In this document: positions 47,926-59,300 of the stretch, one piece after another
Layout: every line of letters starts with the position of its first letter
How positions within the stretch are numbered: the stretch's first letter is position 1
Source of the DNA: a virus
Virus record (IMG/VR): IMGVR_UViG_3300020165_000021
Coordinates: 1 to 64,000 of that record
DNA: 64,000 nucleotides
Reading direction: 5' to 3' (one strand)
Position numbers and translations under genes: made by a program
Notes under the pieces: generated by a model
The model's input: the letters and a program-made list of their open reading frames with translations, nothing else
Told to the model about the DNA's origin: nothing
The model's database searches: none

Positions 47926-50900
47926 TTATGCAAGTGCCATACATCTTAGTGCAGTTACCGCTGGTACTATAGATGTACTTGTTCCTTGACCTACTATTTT
48001 AACTACGAATCCACTAAATTCGGGTAAATCATTTGCAGTAAACTCATATTCTTTAAAGTTTCTTGCATCTTCTGCTGTTGAAACATCGGGTGAACCATCT
48101 GTATTGAAGTATTCAAAACCTACATCATCTAGTAGAGTTTCTTCATCATTCTTGATGATTTTATACATAAATTTAACTTCAGATGTTGGTGGTCTAAAGA
48201 CATCTGCAATAACTTTTAAGGATGTTGCTGGAGTCTTAAGGTTAACCTTTCTTGTTACATAGACCATTGCATTTGAATCACCCTCTGACTCTGTTGATGG
48301 TACGAATGGTGTACCAGCTGGTAGAGAAGTTGTTGTACCATTGTTCTTAGTACTAGTTGCACTGTCTATATTATTAATTCTGTTTCCTGTACCTAGACAA
48401 CCCGCTGCTTGAACATCAATCATAGGTGATATGTTAGGGTTGAATGACATTAACTGTAACTGTAAGTTGAATGATTTCTGTGATGACATCTCTGAAGCTT
48501 CGTTTTCGGGTGAAGCTACGATTGATGGTGAACCAAAGAATACGTTATCGTTCATTGTTACAAATCTATTTGCAGTTCTTCTTTGATATACATTTCCGTC
48601 AATAATTCCTTCGGGTGAATACATCGGTGTTGTAAGAACGTTTGCACTAATGATTGTTCCTTTCAATTGTACTGAAGGAATCATTGTGTGTAATGAGTCA
48701 AAGTAGTAGTTTCTTGTTGATGTTGCATTAGCACCACCACCTACTGTAGTCTCGAACACGTAGTTACTTGATAAATCATACGCTGAAAGAGAAGGTGCAA
48801 GTCTAAATGAGTCTATTCCTCTATCAGAAATAGTACTATGTGTTGCATTGATAAGAGATATAGGACAACCACCTAATGTGTCTTCGACTGCTCCTAATAC
48901 CACACTTACATCTGCATTCGAACTACCAATATTTGTAATTGTAATGTTATCAGCTGCAGTATAACCTTGTCCACATTTGAGAATGTTTACATCTGTAATT
49001 GCACCACTTGATATGATGACTTCACACTTGATTCCACTACCTGTTCCACCACTATGGGTATCACCTGTACAGTCGATTGTTCCATCTGCTGGTAGTGTAT
49101 CACCACCAATCTGTGAGAAACTTGTAATGTTTACTGCAGAATTCTGTTTATCTCCAGTGATTCCTGCTAGTGTCACATTATCTCTGTTAAATGTGTCATC
49201 ATAGAGACCATGGAAGTAAGAATATACTTTCACTTTATTGTTTGCAAAAGTTTCGATTGGATTAACCTGTAGGTTTGCAGCTGGAAGAGCATCATTTTCG
49301 AAATGTACACTACCAACCTTATCAATCTGATATTTTGCAGCCTTCAAGTTAAACTTAAGGTCATCTGTTTGTTCTGCAGTCCATGTAGATGCGTTCTGTG
49401 ATAAGAACAATGAACCAGCATATGGTTGACCACTAATAGTTTCTGCAGTTGTTAAATCTGTTTCTCCCATTCTTGAGATATATGCTTCGTATTCATTTGA
49501 GTTTGAGTAAACTACAAAACAGTATTCAGTATCTTCGTTCAAATGAACCATAGAATCGAATGTGAATGTAGTTTTCACTGAACCATCTGCAGATACATTA
49601 ATATCATCGGGATTTTTAGTAACATCTGAGAATGGTAGTACTAACTGGCCTGGATATCCATTAACCATGTTTCTGATTTGTACTGAACAAGGCATGAAAG
49701 TGTCTTTCTTTGCAAAGTATAAATCTATTGAGGTTAAATCTAATCCACCTACAGTGTCAACCAAGAATGATTGAGCAAGTGGGTCTCCCCATCCTCTTGG
49801 GTTACCACCATTCAAGACTTGAATCATAGGTCTTTCTAGCTGCAACTCAGGCATCTCTCTTCTATCTTGGATGACCATTACTTGTGGCACGTGTGGTGGA
49901 GTTGGGAATGTTAATACTGGTGGTACAAACACAATCTCGGGTATAATGTTTGGAATTTCCACGATTATTTCTTGAATCGAGATAGGTGGTATTATATCCA
50001 CTTCAGCGGGCAATGGGCCAGGTATTGGTGTTACTGGGGGTGGTTCTGGCGGATTGTTATCCACTGGAACCTCGTTAACTGGTCTTGGCGGTAAATCGGG
50101 TGCAGTTGTATCATGTATCTCTGAGTTTAACCTTTCACCTCTTCTTGAGAAGTCCCTTTGCATTGAACGGTCTTCTCTAATTACTCTTGCATTTCTTGTA
50201 GAGATAATTTCTGTTTGAGAAGCTTGTAATATACCTTGAGCAGTATATAATGTAGTTCCCTGTGAAGCAGGGTTAGGCATATTATATAAACTTGAAGTAA
50301 TTCTTAATTCTCTTGACCCTGTTGGGAATCTTTGAACTGCAGTATTAGGCAATTCGAAATATGCTCTTAGTCTTCCATTACCATCTGTTTTACAATGTGA
50401 AGCAACTGTAGTGCCACTATCTTGTGAATAGTTTGCATTGTAAGGTCTTACATATTTGTTTACTATGATGTTATCAAAGTAGAAGTAATGGTTTGAATTT
50501 GGTTTTAAGTTTGTTGCATCAATTTCAATAGTCTTTGCACGAATAAATGGTATCAAAGACATTGATACTATTCTGTCATTTCTTGTTTCTACTAAATCTT
50601 CAACAACTGTAGTTGTTACACCAGTCCTTGTTTGGATTTCGGGTGTGTCTGTAATCTCTCTAGTAATTTGTAAACCAGCAACCCATTGTCCACCTTGTAG
50701 TGGGTCTCCACTCCATGAACCGTTAGAGGTTGCTTGTACTTCTGAAGATGTTGTAGTAGGTTCACCAACCCATGTTGTTTGCCATGAGTTCCAAACTGTT
50801 CCTAATGCGTTTGCGTTTTCAGCTAGAACTGCATCAAAGTTACCCTCTCTGTTTATTGAAACATCGGGTAGTCTTTCGGTGTCTTGCCAAATATCTGTAT

Positions 50901-53900
50901 CGGGTGATAGTTTAACATTACCGATAAATGCAAACACGTGATAAGGGTTAACATTGATTGAACGAGACGCTTTGTTTTGGTTAACATAACTAACTTCGTC
51001 ATATGGTAAAGTGATTATATCACCAGTCTTTTGATAGTTAGATGATGCACCTTCGTTCTGTGTAACACCAAAGAATTGTGTAAATGCTTTGGGTCTTAAC
51101 ATACCCATTGCAGTATCGATAGCACAGTTATAGTCGGGATGGTTTACATCACCAATCTTATGACCTCTAAAGTTATCTACTAAGAAGCCTGACTTATATC
51201 TGTCAAAACCGTCTGCATCTAAAATTTGTTTTGTTTGTGTATCTTTTTCTAATAGAGAAAGAGATGTAATTCTTTCAAGGTTGGTAACCCTGTTTTGTAT
51301 CTTACCGATATCCTTCATGGTATATCGTCTATGGTCAAAACTTCTTACTCGTACATCTGATAGTTTATTAGTGTAAGCAGGAATTGATAATTCAAACAAC
51401 TGAATACAATCGTCTAACCCTGTTGGTTTAGTTGGTGATAAAGCTGGTGTTCCTTGAGATATTTCAAACTTACCTTTTTTGTGTAAGAAGATTTTATCGA
51501 TTCTTCCAACATAGAATGAGATGTCACCTTTAAGAGATGTTCCACTAACAGGAACGTCCACTGCGTTAGCATTTGTTTCGGAGATACCAGCTCTTGCACC
51601 TAAGAAAGAACGACCACTCTCATAACCAAATGGTGCATACACTGCTCCACTAGTGGAGTTTGATATGTCAACTGGACTTGATGGGTCTTGTGAATTGTTT
51701 GTTCCAAAAGTGGTACTACCAATAATCTGACCTACCACTGGTCTAAAGTCAAGACAATCTGAAAGTTCAAATGTTCCATCGGGTTCTAAACCACCCAAGT
51801 CTACTTTGTTTGGAGAGTAAACTGGAATCTGAGAATAATCGATTGCTGAATATGAGGATACATCAAAGAAGTCACCACCACCCGATACTCTGAAGTAATC
51901 GAACAATACCATGATTGGGCCGTTAGGTGTTGGTTGCCCAGGCTTAAGTGTTAATTTAGATAGGTCATAAAACCCATCTCTTTGACCATTGTCAAAGAAG
52001 TATCTATCTTTAATGTCGGGTGAACCTTGACTAATAGTTGCACCTAAAACTCCAACTGCAATAGATGTCTGTCCTACTACTGTTTCACCACCAACGAATG
52101 TTGCACCGTCTTTAGATGTGTAATACCAATATGATGCATTACCACCACCGTTGTTAATGAGTATTGCTCTTGCGCCTGATGTTTGTCCTATGAGTTCTTC
52201 ATAATTAACAAACGTACCACTTGATGTGGTAATAACACCGTTAGGTGTGATTGGTGTTCCGTCAACACCTTCGTATACTGCAATAATCTTATGTACGTCT
52301 GCAACACCTAATGTGATATCTTTATCATCGTATGCAGTTCCATAGAAACCGTTTGAACTTCTAGGACTTCCTACTTTAAGACATCTTGCTTGTGCTAAAG
52401 ATTTGCCTCTTGCAGTCGGGTCTGAAATTGTAACTGTGTAAGTTATATCAATAACTGCATTGTTATTTGATGATGCAACGGTGCATGCCAATGTTTCTGT
52501 TGAACCCGAAGTAGTCACATTTGGACTCAAGTCTTCGATGTTTAGTACATCACCAGCTGCATAACCACCTGCTGGTTCTCTTACTGAGATTGCAAAATTG
52601 TCTGTGTTTCTTGCACCGAATGTTTCTCCAGCATTAGTAGTGATACTGAAACCACCACTGGAAACTAATTTAGTGACCTGTCTTCTTACTGTAACAAAAT
52701 CTGGGCTGTGTGTTTTAACCCAATCTCTTGGCCATGCATGGATGTTTGCAGTTTGGTTTTGGTCAACCAGTTTTGCACGTCTTCGAACTGCATTACCACT
52801 GTATGATGAAGAACCATCCGCGGTCAAAGTTAAACTTGTTTCTGATTGTACTGAAGCAATGACTCTAACATTACCTGCTTGGTCTAATAGTTGGTCACCT
52901 TCTTTTAATTCTTTTATGAACTGAGTTGCAAAACCTGTAACGGTAGCGGAGTCCGAGGCCATTGTAATTGTTCCAGCTAGAACTTGGTCTGCATCTAAGA
53001 AGACATCTGCAGTAAAGATTTCTCTACCAGCAACGTTTGGTAACTGGGCAACTGACCTTGCACGGTCAATATTATATGCTCTAACTGCAGAACAACTTGT
53101 AAGTGTTGCATTTGAACCCGAACCAACTGCTGAGATATTATCAGAAGTTGAGAATGCACCCTGTACATCATGAACAAAAAGATTACTTCCCTCGACATGG
53201 TGAACAATAGCAGTTGTACCAGTTGCACTACCAGTGACTTTATCACCTGTTACGAATGTGTTTGCAATCGTACCAGTAAGTTTGGTGAACATCTTGATAT
53301 CAAACATATACATATTGAATAATGCATCTGTACCATAGACATCACTTGTGTCTACACCACTGACATGGTCTACGTTTCTAACTCTTGCAGTACCAATATT
53401 TCCTGTTGAGGAGTTTAAGTTTAAAGCATCTGTGTCTGATATACCTAAAGTTGATTTTAATCCATCATACAATAGTACTGGATTGTGTGGGTCAATAGTA
53501 TCCTGTCCAGTTTCATTACCGAACTCGGGTAGACCATGAGTATTATATACTCGTAATTTGTTTCCTAATCTAATAGGTGCTGATACATTATTTAATGTTT
53601 CTGTTGTTCTTGCTTTGTTTATGGAGAGAGTTGTTGTACCAACTTTATCGATTTCATATCCTCTTACATATGCCTTACCTGGCGATACCATGAATACAAA
53701 CCTATTTGCATCTCCACCATTTGCAGCTGCATAGAAACCTAAGTTATCACCTGTGTCTAAGTGTTCTCTTGAAGAAGCAGTAAATTGATTTACAACGAAG
53801 TCACCATTTGCTTCAAAGGTTCTTCTTGCAAGAGTGTTTTCTATCTCTGCATATTTTGTTTTATCAATCTTAAGTGTTATGACACCTTTGTTCACTCTTG

Positions 53901-54741
53901 TCAATTCAACAAAGGATGTACCTAATATTGAATCTAGTTTATGTTTACCTAGTACTAGGTTAAATTGTAATCTATCTGCACCACCAGCGTTCTCATTTGA
54001 AGAACCCGCTGCATTGTCTAATAATGTACCGTCTGCAGATGAAGTCACCAATGTTTCGGTGATATCTAGACCTACTCTATAAGATGGTGCTCCATTGTAT
54101 TTTTCTAGTAGGATAATTTGTTTATCAACCTTAGTGAAGAATCCTCTTACAAATACTACACCTTCAGATATTTCTGCAAGTGATGCTCTACCTACTGGTG
54201 ATTCTGAGGTTGGTTGAATTTCGAAATCGTTTTGTGAAGCTGAATCTGCAGATACCGTACCACTTGAATCGTATCCTACCAACTCCAATGTTTCGGATGC
54301 TTGGAATAAGAAATCGTTAGTGGCTGTTGTACCTTGTTGAACTGGTCTAACAAATAGAGTTAATTTATCTGCAGATGTTTCTGCAGTTGATGTTACTACC
54401 TTTGCTACAACACCACTAGTTTGACCTCTGACATACTTTCCATGAAATGATTCTCTATAAGTTTCTACTGCAGTATTACCACTTGGATTAGGGTTTGCAG
54501 CTTTAACTTTGACATAGTAAACATCCATATCGATGTTTGCTTGTGCGCCTTGGATGATAGTCCCTTCTTCAAAGAAGTGGTCTCCAAGTCTAGAGATTTG
54601 GTTTTGTAGGATTGACTGAGACTGTGTTAATTCCCTTGCTTGTAAAGGACGGCCTGCTCTATAAAGAACTTTATGAAATTTCTTATCTTCGGAATAGTCG
54701 TCATAATAAGGTGATATATTTAAGTCTGTCTTCTCTGCCAT
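47926..54741 (-). CDS. Very large baseplate/fibre-base structural protein (DUF4815-like N-terminus)
   Basis: A 2271-residue protein, the largest here. The N-terminus (YYDDYSEDKKFHKVLYRAGRPLQARELTQSQSILQNQISRLGDHFFEEGTII) is the signature of the DUF4815 family of phage structural proteins. Around residues 1540-1630 is an unusual Pro-rich stretch (NNPPEPPPVTPIPGPLP and PPVLTFPTPPHVP), followed by GDPLAQSFLVD, a motif typical of large marine baseplate proteins. Its place after gp8 suggests the gp9/gp10 level, that is, the attachment site for fibres. Precise T4 equivalence is not established. Confidence 0.75.
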   Translation of the reverse strand: MAEKTDLNISPYYDDYSEDKKFHKVLYRAGRPLQARELTQSQSILQNQISRLGDHFFEEGTIIQGAQANIDMDVYYVKVKAANPNPSGNTAVETYRESFHGKYVRGQTSGVVAKVVTSTAETSADKLTLFVRPVQQGTTATNDFLFQASETLELVGYDSSGTVSADSASQNDFEIQPTSESPVGRASLAEISEGVVFVRGFFTKVDKQIILLEKYNGAPSYRVGLDITETLVTSSADGTLLDNAAGSSNENAGGADRLQFNLVLGKHKLDSILGTSFVELTRVNKGVITLKIDKTKYAEIENTLARRTFEANGDFVVNQFTASSREHLDTGDNLGFYAAANGGDANRFVFMVSPGKAYVRGYEIDKVGTTTLSINKARTTETLNNVSAPIRLGNKLRVYNTHGLPEFGNETGQDTIDPHNPVLLYDGLKSTLGISDTDALNLNSSTGNIGTARVRNVDHVSGVDTSDVYGTDALFNMYMFDIKMFTKLTGTIANTFVTGDKVTGSATGTTAIVHHVEGSNLFVHDVQGAFSTSDNISAVGSGSNATLTSCSAVRAYNIDRARSVAQLPNVAGREIFTADVFLDADQVLAGTITMASDSATVTGFATQFIKELKEGDQLLDQAGNVRVIASVQSETSLTLTADGSSSYSGNAVRRRAKLVDQNQTANIHAWPRDWVKTHSPDFVTVRRQVTKLVSSGGFSITTNAGETFGARNTDNFAISVREPAGGYAAGDVLNIEDLSPNVTTSGSTETLACTVASSNNNAVIDITYTVTISDPTARGKSLAQARCLKVGSPRSSNGFYGTAYDDKDITLGVADVHKIIAVYEGVDGTPITPNGVITTSSGTFVNYEELIGQTSGARAILINNGGGNASYWYYTSKDGATFVGGETVVGQTSIAVGVLGATISQGSPDIKDRYFFDNGQRDGFYDLSKLTLKPGQPTPNGPIMVLFDYFRVSGGGDFFDVSSYSAIDYSQIPVYSPNKVDLGGLEPDGTFELSDCLDFRPVVGQIIGSTTFGTNNSQDPSSPVDISNSTSGAVYAPFGYESGRSFLGARAGISETNANAVDVPVSGTSLKGDISFYVGRIDKIFLHKKGKFEISQGTPALSPTKPTGLDDCIQLFELSIPAYTNKLSDVRVRSFDHRRYTMKDIGKIQNRVTNLERITSLSLLEKDTQTKQILDADGFDRYKSGFLVDNFRGHKIGDVNHPDYNCAIDTAMGMLRPKAFTQFFGVTQNEGASSNYQKTGDIITLPYDEVSYVNQNKASRSINVNPYHVFAFIGNVKLSPDTDIWQDTERLPDVSINREGNFDAVLAENANALGTVWNSWQTTWVGEPTTTSSEVQATSNGSWSGDPLQGGQWVAGLQITREITDTPEIQTRTGVTTTVVEDLVETRNDRIVSMSLIPFIRAKTIEIDATNLKPNSNHYFYFDNIIVNKYVRPYNANYSQDSGTTVASHCKTDGNGRLRAYFELPNTAVQRFPTGSRELRITSSLYNMPNPASQGTTLYTAQGILQASQTEIISTRNARVIREDRSMQRDFSRRGERLNSEIHDTTAPDLPPRPVNEVPVDNNPPEPPPVTPIPGPLPAEVDIIPPISIQEIIVEIPNIIPEIVFVPPVLTFPTPPHVPQVMVIQDRREMPELQLERPMIQVLNGGNPRGWGDPLAQSFLVDTVGGLDLTSIDLYFAKKDTFMPCSVQIRNMVNGYPGQLVLPFSDVTKNPDDINVSADGSVKTTFTFDSMVHLNEDTEYCFVVYSNSNEYEAYISRMGETDLTTAETISGQPYAGSLFLSQNASTWTAEQTDDLKFNLKAAKYQIDKVGSVHFENDALPAANLQVNPIETFANNKVKVYSYFHGLYDDTFNRDNVTLAGITGDKQNSAVNITSFSQIGGDTLPADGTIDCTGDTHSGGTGSGIKCEVIISSGAITDVNILKCGQGYTAADNITITNIGSSNADVSVVLGAVEDTLGGCPISLINATHSTISDRGIDSFRLAPSLSAYDLSSNYVFETTVGGGANATSTRNYYFDSLHTMIPSVQLKGTIISANVLTTPMYSPEGIIDGNVYQRRTANRFVTMNDNVFFGSPSIVASPENEASEMSSQKSFNLQLQLMSFNPNISPMIDVQAAGCLGTGNRINNIDSATSTKNNGTTTSLPAGTPFVPSTESEGDSNAMVYVTRKVNLKTPATSLKVIADVFRPPTSEVKFMYKIIKNDEETLLDDVGFEYFNTDGSPDVSTAEDARNFKEYEFTANDLPEFSGFVVKIVGQGTSTSIVPAVTALRCMALA

Positions 54742-54760
54742 AGTCTTTTAGCCTTGGTAT

Positions 54761-54786
54761 AAAATGTAAAGGGGGATTGCTCCCCA
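54761..54786 (-). terminator. Possible terminator after gp8
   Basis: Minus strand GGGG-AGCAAT-CCCC stem followed by CTTTACATTTT, a moderate stem with a broken T tract. Confidence 0.45.
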
Positions 54787-54789
54787 GTA

Positions 54790-56259
54790 TTACATTTCAA
54801 TAATTAATTTAATATCTTCGATTTGGTCTGCAGCTCTTGAAACAGCACCACGATTCTCTATGTACATGATGTTGCCTGAGTAATGTTCAACCTCGGGGTG
54901 AGCAGCGTTAACTGAAGACACCGTACCAATGTTTGAACCACCCTTGTAGACTACGTCTGCTTGAGCAAAGTTTGCATAACCACCTTCACTGTTTGCTACA
55001 GGTATGTGAGATATAACTGTTCCGTTTATAGAAACGATTCTAGAAACTGCTACTCCAACTCCGTCTGTAGATGCATCCATGATTATATCATCGGGTGATA
55101 AACCACTTGCACTTGACAAAGTCATTTGTGAGTATGCTGTCATAGAAGAGTCTGAACCAATAGTTGTTGTACCATTTTTGAATGGGTCTTGTACTAGGCC
55201 GATTCTTCTGAAATCGTTATCTGTTGGGAAGTCTCCATCACCTTCACCAAACTCAAATCTAGAGTTGATGATAATGTAGTTTCCACCTAGTTCTTCTACT
55301 GGGTCTGCACCATGTCCTATGATTGGTGAAAGGATAACTTTAATAGCTGCACCAGTTCCGCCTGGCACTGCAGCTGCAATGTCTACACTCGCACGTCTGT
55401 AACCAGAGCCTGGAGTTGTAACTGTTACGTGTGTGATAACACCACTTGATACGTGGATTGAACAAACACCACCTGTACCATCTCCATCGATTGCAACGTT
55501 TTCGTATGTACCATCTCCGTTTGTGTATCCACTTCCGCCTGCAGTTACTACTGCATGATAGATTGCTCCATCTACTGCATCATTTTCTACGTCCCATTGT
55601 GCAGTACTATCGTTTGTTGCAACGGTTCCTAAACCACCGTTATTGCCTGTTCCAAAGATTTCTGTTTGAGCACCGATTGTTTTAACTGGGATAAAGTCGT
55701 TAGTTACGAATTTGATTACGTCTGAAGCTGAGATTGAATACATGTATTTCCATTTGTATCCTCTACCTGTTCCCGCTCCTGTATCTGCAGTTTCGATAAT
55801 TGCAGTTGATGATGTACCACTAGGTGCTACAGTAGAGGCAACGACAGCACCGCCTGAACTTCTACCTGTTCTGATACATTTGTACACGTTATAGTCTTCT
55901 GTCATCACATAAAATCTAGAATCGTAAACGTTTGATGCACTAGTTGCTGTTGAGTTGTTCCCAACTGAACCTACATCGTGTTGATATTCGTCATAAGTTG
56001 TGTTTGCAGTCCAGTTATATCTAACTAGTCCATGAGTTACATCGCCAGTAGGCACTTTCTTTAGTGCAATCATGTCTGACCATGCGTCCAACTCTTCACC
56101 AACTGAGTTTGTTGGGTCTGTAGGAACTGCATCATTCGGCCATGCAAATGACCTTCCTATGAATATATAAGTTGAAGAGGAAGTTTCTGCTGATGAGAAG
56201 TCCTCTTTAAATTGTTTCGCATTATGTGTACGAAACTTCTCTGTTATTATTGCTGCCAT
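54790..56259 (-). CDS. 8: gp8 baseplate wedge subunit
   Basis: A 489-residue protein matching T4 gp8 at both ends: IITEKFRTHNAKQF with FIGRSFAWPND near the N-terminus (T4 TSKFRTEKM and FGRSEPW), and HYSGNIMYIENRGAVSRAADQIEDIKLIIEM at the C-terminus (T4 RHSGEMIYMENRPP...DQTEEINILF). It is longer than T4 gp8 (334 aa) because of a Gly-rich central insertion (about 200-330). It is a wedge component. Late promoter at 56290-56297. Confidence 0.9.
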   Translation of the reverse strand: MAAIITEKFRTHNAKQFKEDFSSAETSSSTYIFIGRSFAWPNDAVPTDPTNSVGEELDAWSDMIALKKVPTGDVTHGLVRYNWTANTTYDEYQHDVGSVGNNSTATSASNVYDSRFYVMTEDYNVYKCIRTGRSSGGAVVASTVAPSGTSSTAIIETADTGAGTGRGYKWKYMYSISASDVIKFVTNDFIPVKTIGAQTEIFGTGNNGGLGTVATNDSTAQWDVENDAVDGAIYHAVVTAGGSGYTNGDGTYENVAIDGDGTGGVCSIHVSSGVITHVTVTTPGSGYRRASVDIAAAVPGGTGAAIKVILSPIIGHGADPVEELGGNYIIINSRFEFGEGDGDFPTDNDFRRIGLVQDPFKNGTTTIGSDSSMTAYSQMTLSSASGLSPDDIIMDASTDGVGVAVSRIVSINGTVISHIPVANSEGGYANFAQADVVYKGGSNIGTVSSVNAAHPEVEHYSGNIMYIENRGAVSRAADQIEDIKLIIEM

Positions 56260-56289
56260 TTTTATTTCTCTCCCGAAATTATATAATAC

Positions 56290-56297
56290 TATTTATA
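56290..56297 (-). promoter_or_regulatory. Late promoter box TATAAATA for gp8
   Basis: A perfect minus-strand box 30 nt before the gp8 ATG, with GGGAGAGAAA before the start codon. It overlaps the gap after the 1414-aa gene. Confidence 0.68.
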
Positions 56298-56300
56298 ACA

Positions 56301-59300
56301 CTAACCCGACTTAACATAAGCGGAATAGGTCAAATTTGTTCTTTTATTTGCAAAACTCTTCTCATATTCATCTGAATATCTATTTGGGAAGTAGTTGTCA
56401 AAGGATGATATTCTCAGTCCTTCATATTTAGGTGTTTCCACCATTACGTTTCCATGCCCATCTTCTAATAATATATCATCGCCATCAGTTTCATCTTTTA
56501 GGTAATATGATATGTCATATGATTGTTGACTTGATAACATATTTAGTCTTCTCAAAGTTGTTCCGAATCCATAACTTGCATTTGCTCTTGCATAGTCTTG
56601 AGTTCGTTCTGTCACAAAGTACTCCTCTTCTCTTGAGATGGTTGCATCTTCCAAGAACATGATGTCTCCGTTTTCATATTGAATGAAGTCTCCTTCCTCT
56701 GCAGCTGTATTCTGTGCATGGGTAGGTTCCATTCTCATGAAGTTATCAATCTGTTCTTGTACAATCTTGTCTCCAGTTTCCAATACTAACGTTTCTTCGT
56801 TTAGTGTTTGGATTGTGGTTTGTACTTTTCCATCTAAAGAAGTTCTTGTTGGTAAAGATATAAGATTTGGTGGTGTTGATTGGTCATAAACAGCACTGTT
56901 CATATTACCACCGATGCCAGATATCTCTACATTAGTTCCATAAGTATCTGTTGGGTATAAAGATAATACCGTATCAAATGATGGAACACTTTTTGCTACT
57001 CTTCCACCCATACCACTGTGAAGTGTACAATAGTAGTATAGAGTGTCGGGTGTTGAACCATCAACAATCAAATGAGTCATGTTATATAAATCAGCTGAAT
57101 TGTTGTGGGTGTAGTTTATAACACCAGTTGTATAAATGGTACCACCACCATGAGTTCCGTCTGGCGTTGTTGAGAACTTAAGTATATGTGTTTTTGGAAC
57201 TGTAAAGTAGTAGTTGTATCCTTGTTTGATTTGAATTGCACCTGCCTCATCGGCTAAGTCCATTTTAAATTTACCACCACTGACTGTAACATTTACATGA
57301 GCGTGTTTAGGATTGGTATCAGTTCTTGTTGTTTTTCTTTGTAGTGGTTCAGACTTAGAAACAATTTTAAAAATGTTTACGTGTCTAGCCTGTAATCTAG
57401 AATGATGCAATATGGATGATGCATCTAATACACCATCTGACTCTGGCGAACCAGCATCATTGTAATGTATGATTGGATTATTAACTCTTGGTGGTGCAAT
57501 GAATCTTGCATCCGTAACTTTACTCTCGGGTCTCGCTAATTCGTTAATAACTTTAAACCCATCTTCTAACAGAATGCTATTGTTTTCATATAGTTTACCG
57601 TCTTCTTGTGTTTCAAGAACCAAGTAATCTGTAAGATAAGTTTGTAATTCCTTAAGTGTTTGTTTAGAGAAATGTGCAAAATTATCTCTAGAGTTTTCAT
57701 TCTCCAATAGATGTATGTTTGATACTGAATACAACTCATGGTCGGGTGCAAGACCATCTTCTAAGGCTAAGTGGTCTTCACTATTTCTATCTGAAGTTTC
57801 CAACAATACATTGTCTGTTGGATGTAATTGCATAACAACCATGGGTACGAATGTAGTTGATATAATACCCATTCTGTTTTCGAGGTTGAGGTCTTCCTCT
57901 GAGAAACGACCTTGAGGTACATCTGTACTTTTAACAGTTTTATGGATTGCAACTTCACCAAAGAATATATGACCAGCTGGATGTAGTAAATCTTTAACTA
58001 CACTTCTCCATTTGTTAATGGATTCACCAACTCTAACTATGTAAGAATGAGATTGGTATCTGTGACTGTCATGTATATTGGCTGCAGTTGTGTCTAACCA
58101 AGATTTGTCCCCAACAAAATGTTCTTGTATAAGACCTTCTCCACCAAAACTACCACGACCATTGTAAGGGTCATCGAACATAACTTTGAATGAGTCTTCA
58201 TTAGCATATGCAACTCTTTCATCCTGTAGGAAAGAACCTTTTAAATTTGTATACTTAAGAACGTGTCTGTCTTGGTCATAACTAAGAACGTCTGCAGTTG
58301 CACCCGAAATATCACCAACAATTTTTTCTCCTTGGTTTAGGGATGATGTTGGGGTTGTAATCATCATCGGGAAAGTTGATGTAGGACTTGCTACTGCATC
58401 TGAGGTGAATCTATTACCTTGGTCTAGTATGTTTAACTTTTCAATAGCACCAATGGTTGATGAGTATGCAAATAATGTCGCACCATTACCTGTTGCAACA
58501 TTCTGATTTCTAATAATGGTACTTTGGTTAGATAGCTGACTCGTGATAGGAGCTCCATCTTTAAACACACCTGTATGTGTACTATCTCTGAGGATAGTTA
58601 ATCTATTTTTCTGTACGTCTACTTCTAGTACTTTACCTGTTGCAGTTGTCTCAAAGTTTTCTACTTGAGTTATTAATTCACCCTCAACAAATTGACTTAC
58701 ATCATCAAGGAATATGTAACCGCCTGGATATACTTTTGGAAGAGTGTGATAACCTGCGCCTGGGTCTGAAATTATAACTTCTCTGATTCTTCCATCTTCA
58801 GAGTTATAGTTTATTGCTCTGCCATCTTCATATACTATTCTATAGTATTCGATGACAATCTCTACAACATCACCAGCACTACAAGGTTCTTCAAATACTA
58901 CTCTATCATTTTTGTGAGAGTAGTCATGTTTTGTATGTGATGTATTTGCTGTTTTTTCTATACCATTCTTAAATACTGTAATGGAGTTATCGTTAAAGAA
59001 CAAACTCTTACCATGGATGTCATCACCATTGAAAAGTGTTTGACCAGCTGTTGCAATGTATTCGTATTGACCAAATGTCTCATGGTTTTCTTGAATGACT
59101 TCGTCACCCACTGAACCTATGATACCAGCTGCACCCGAACCACCTGTGGCAGTGTTGTCAAAGACAACCATCTCTCCACCTTCGTAATTTGTTCCACCCA
59201 AATCAATGAATATCCTTTCAACTCCACCAAGTGATAAACCACTTACGTTAGTTTGACATTCTACTGAATCTAGGTTATCCTTTGCACCGAGGAAATTAAT

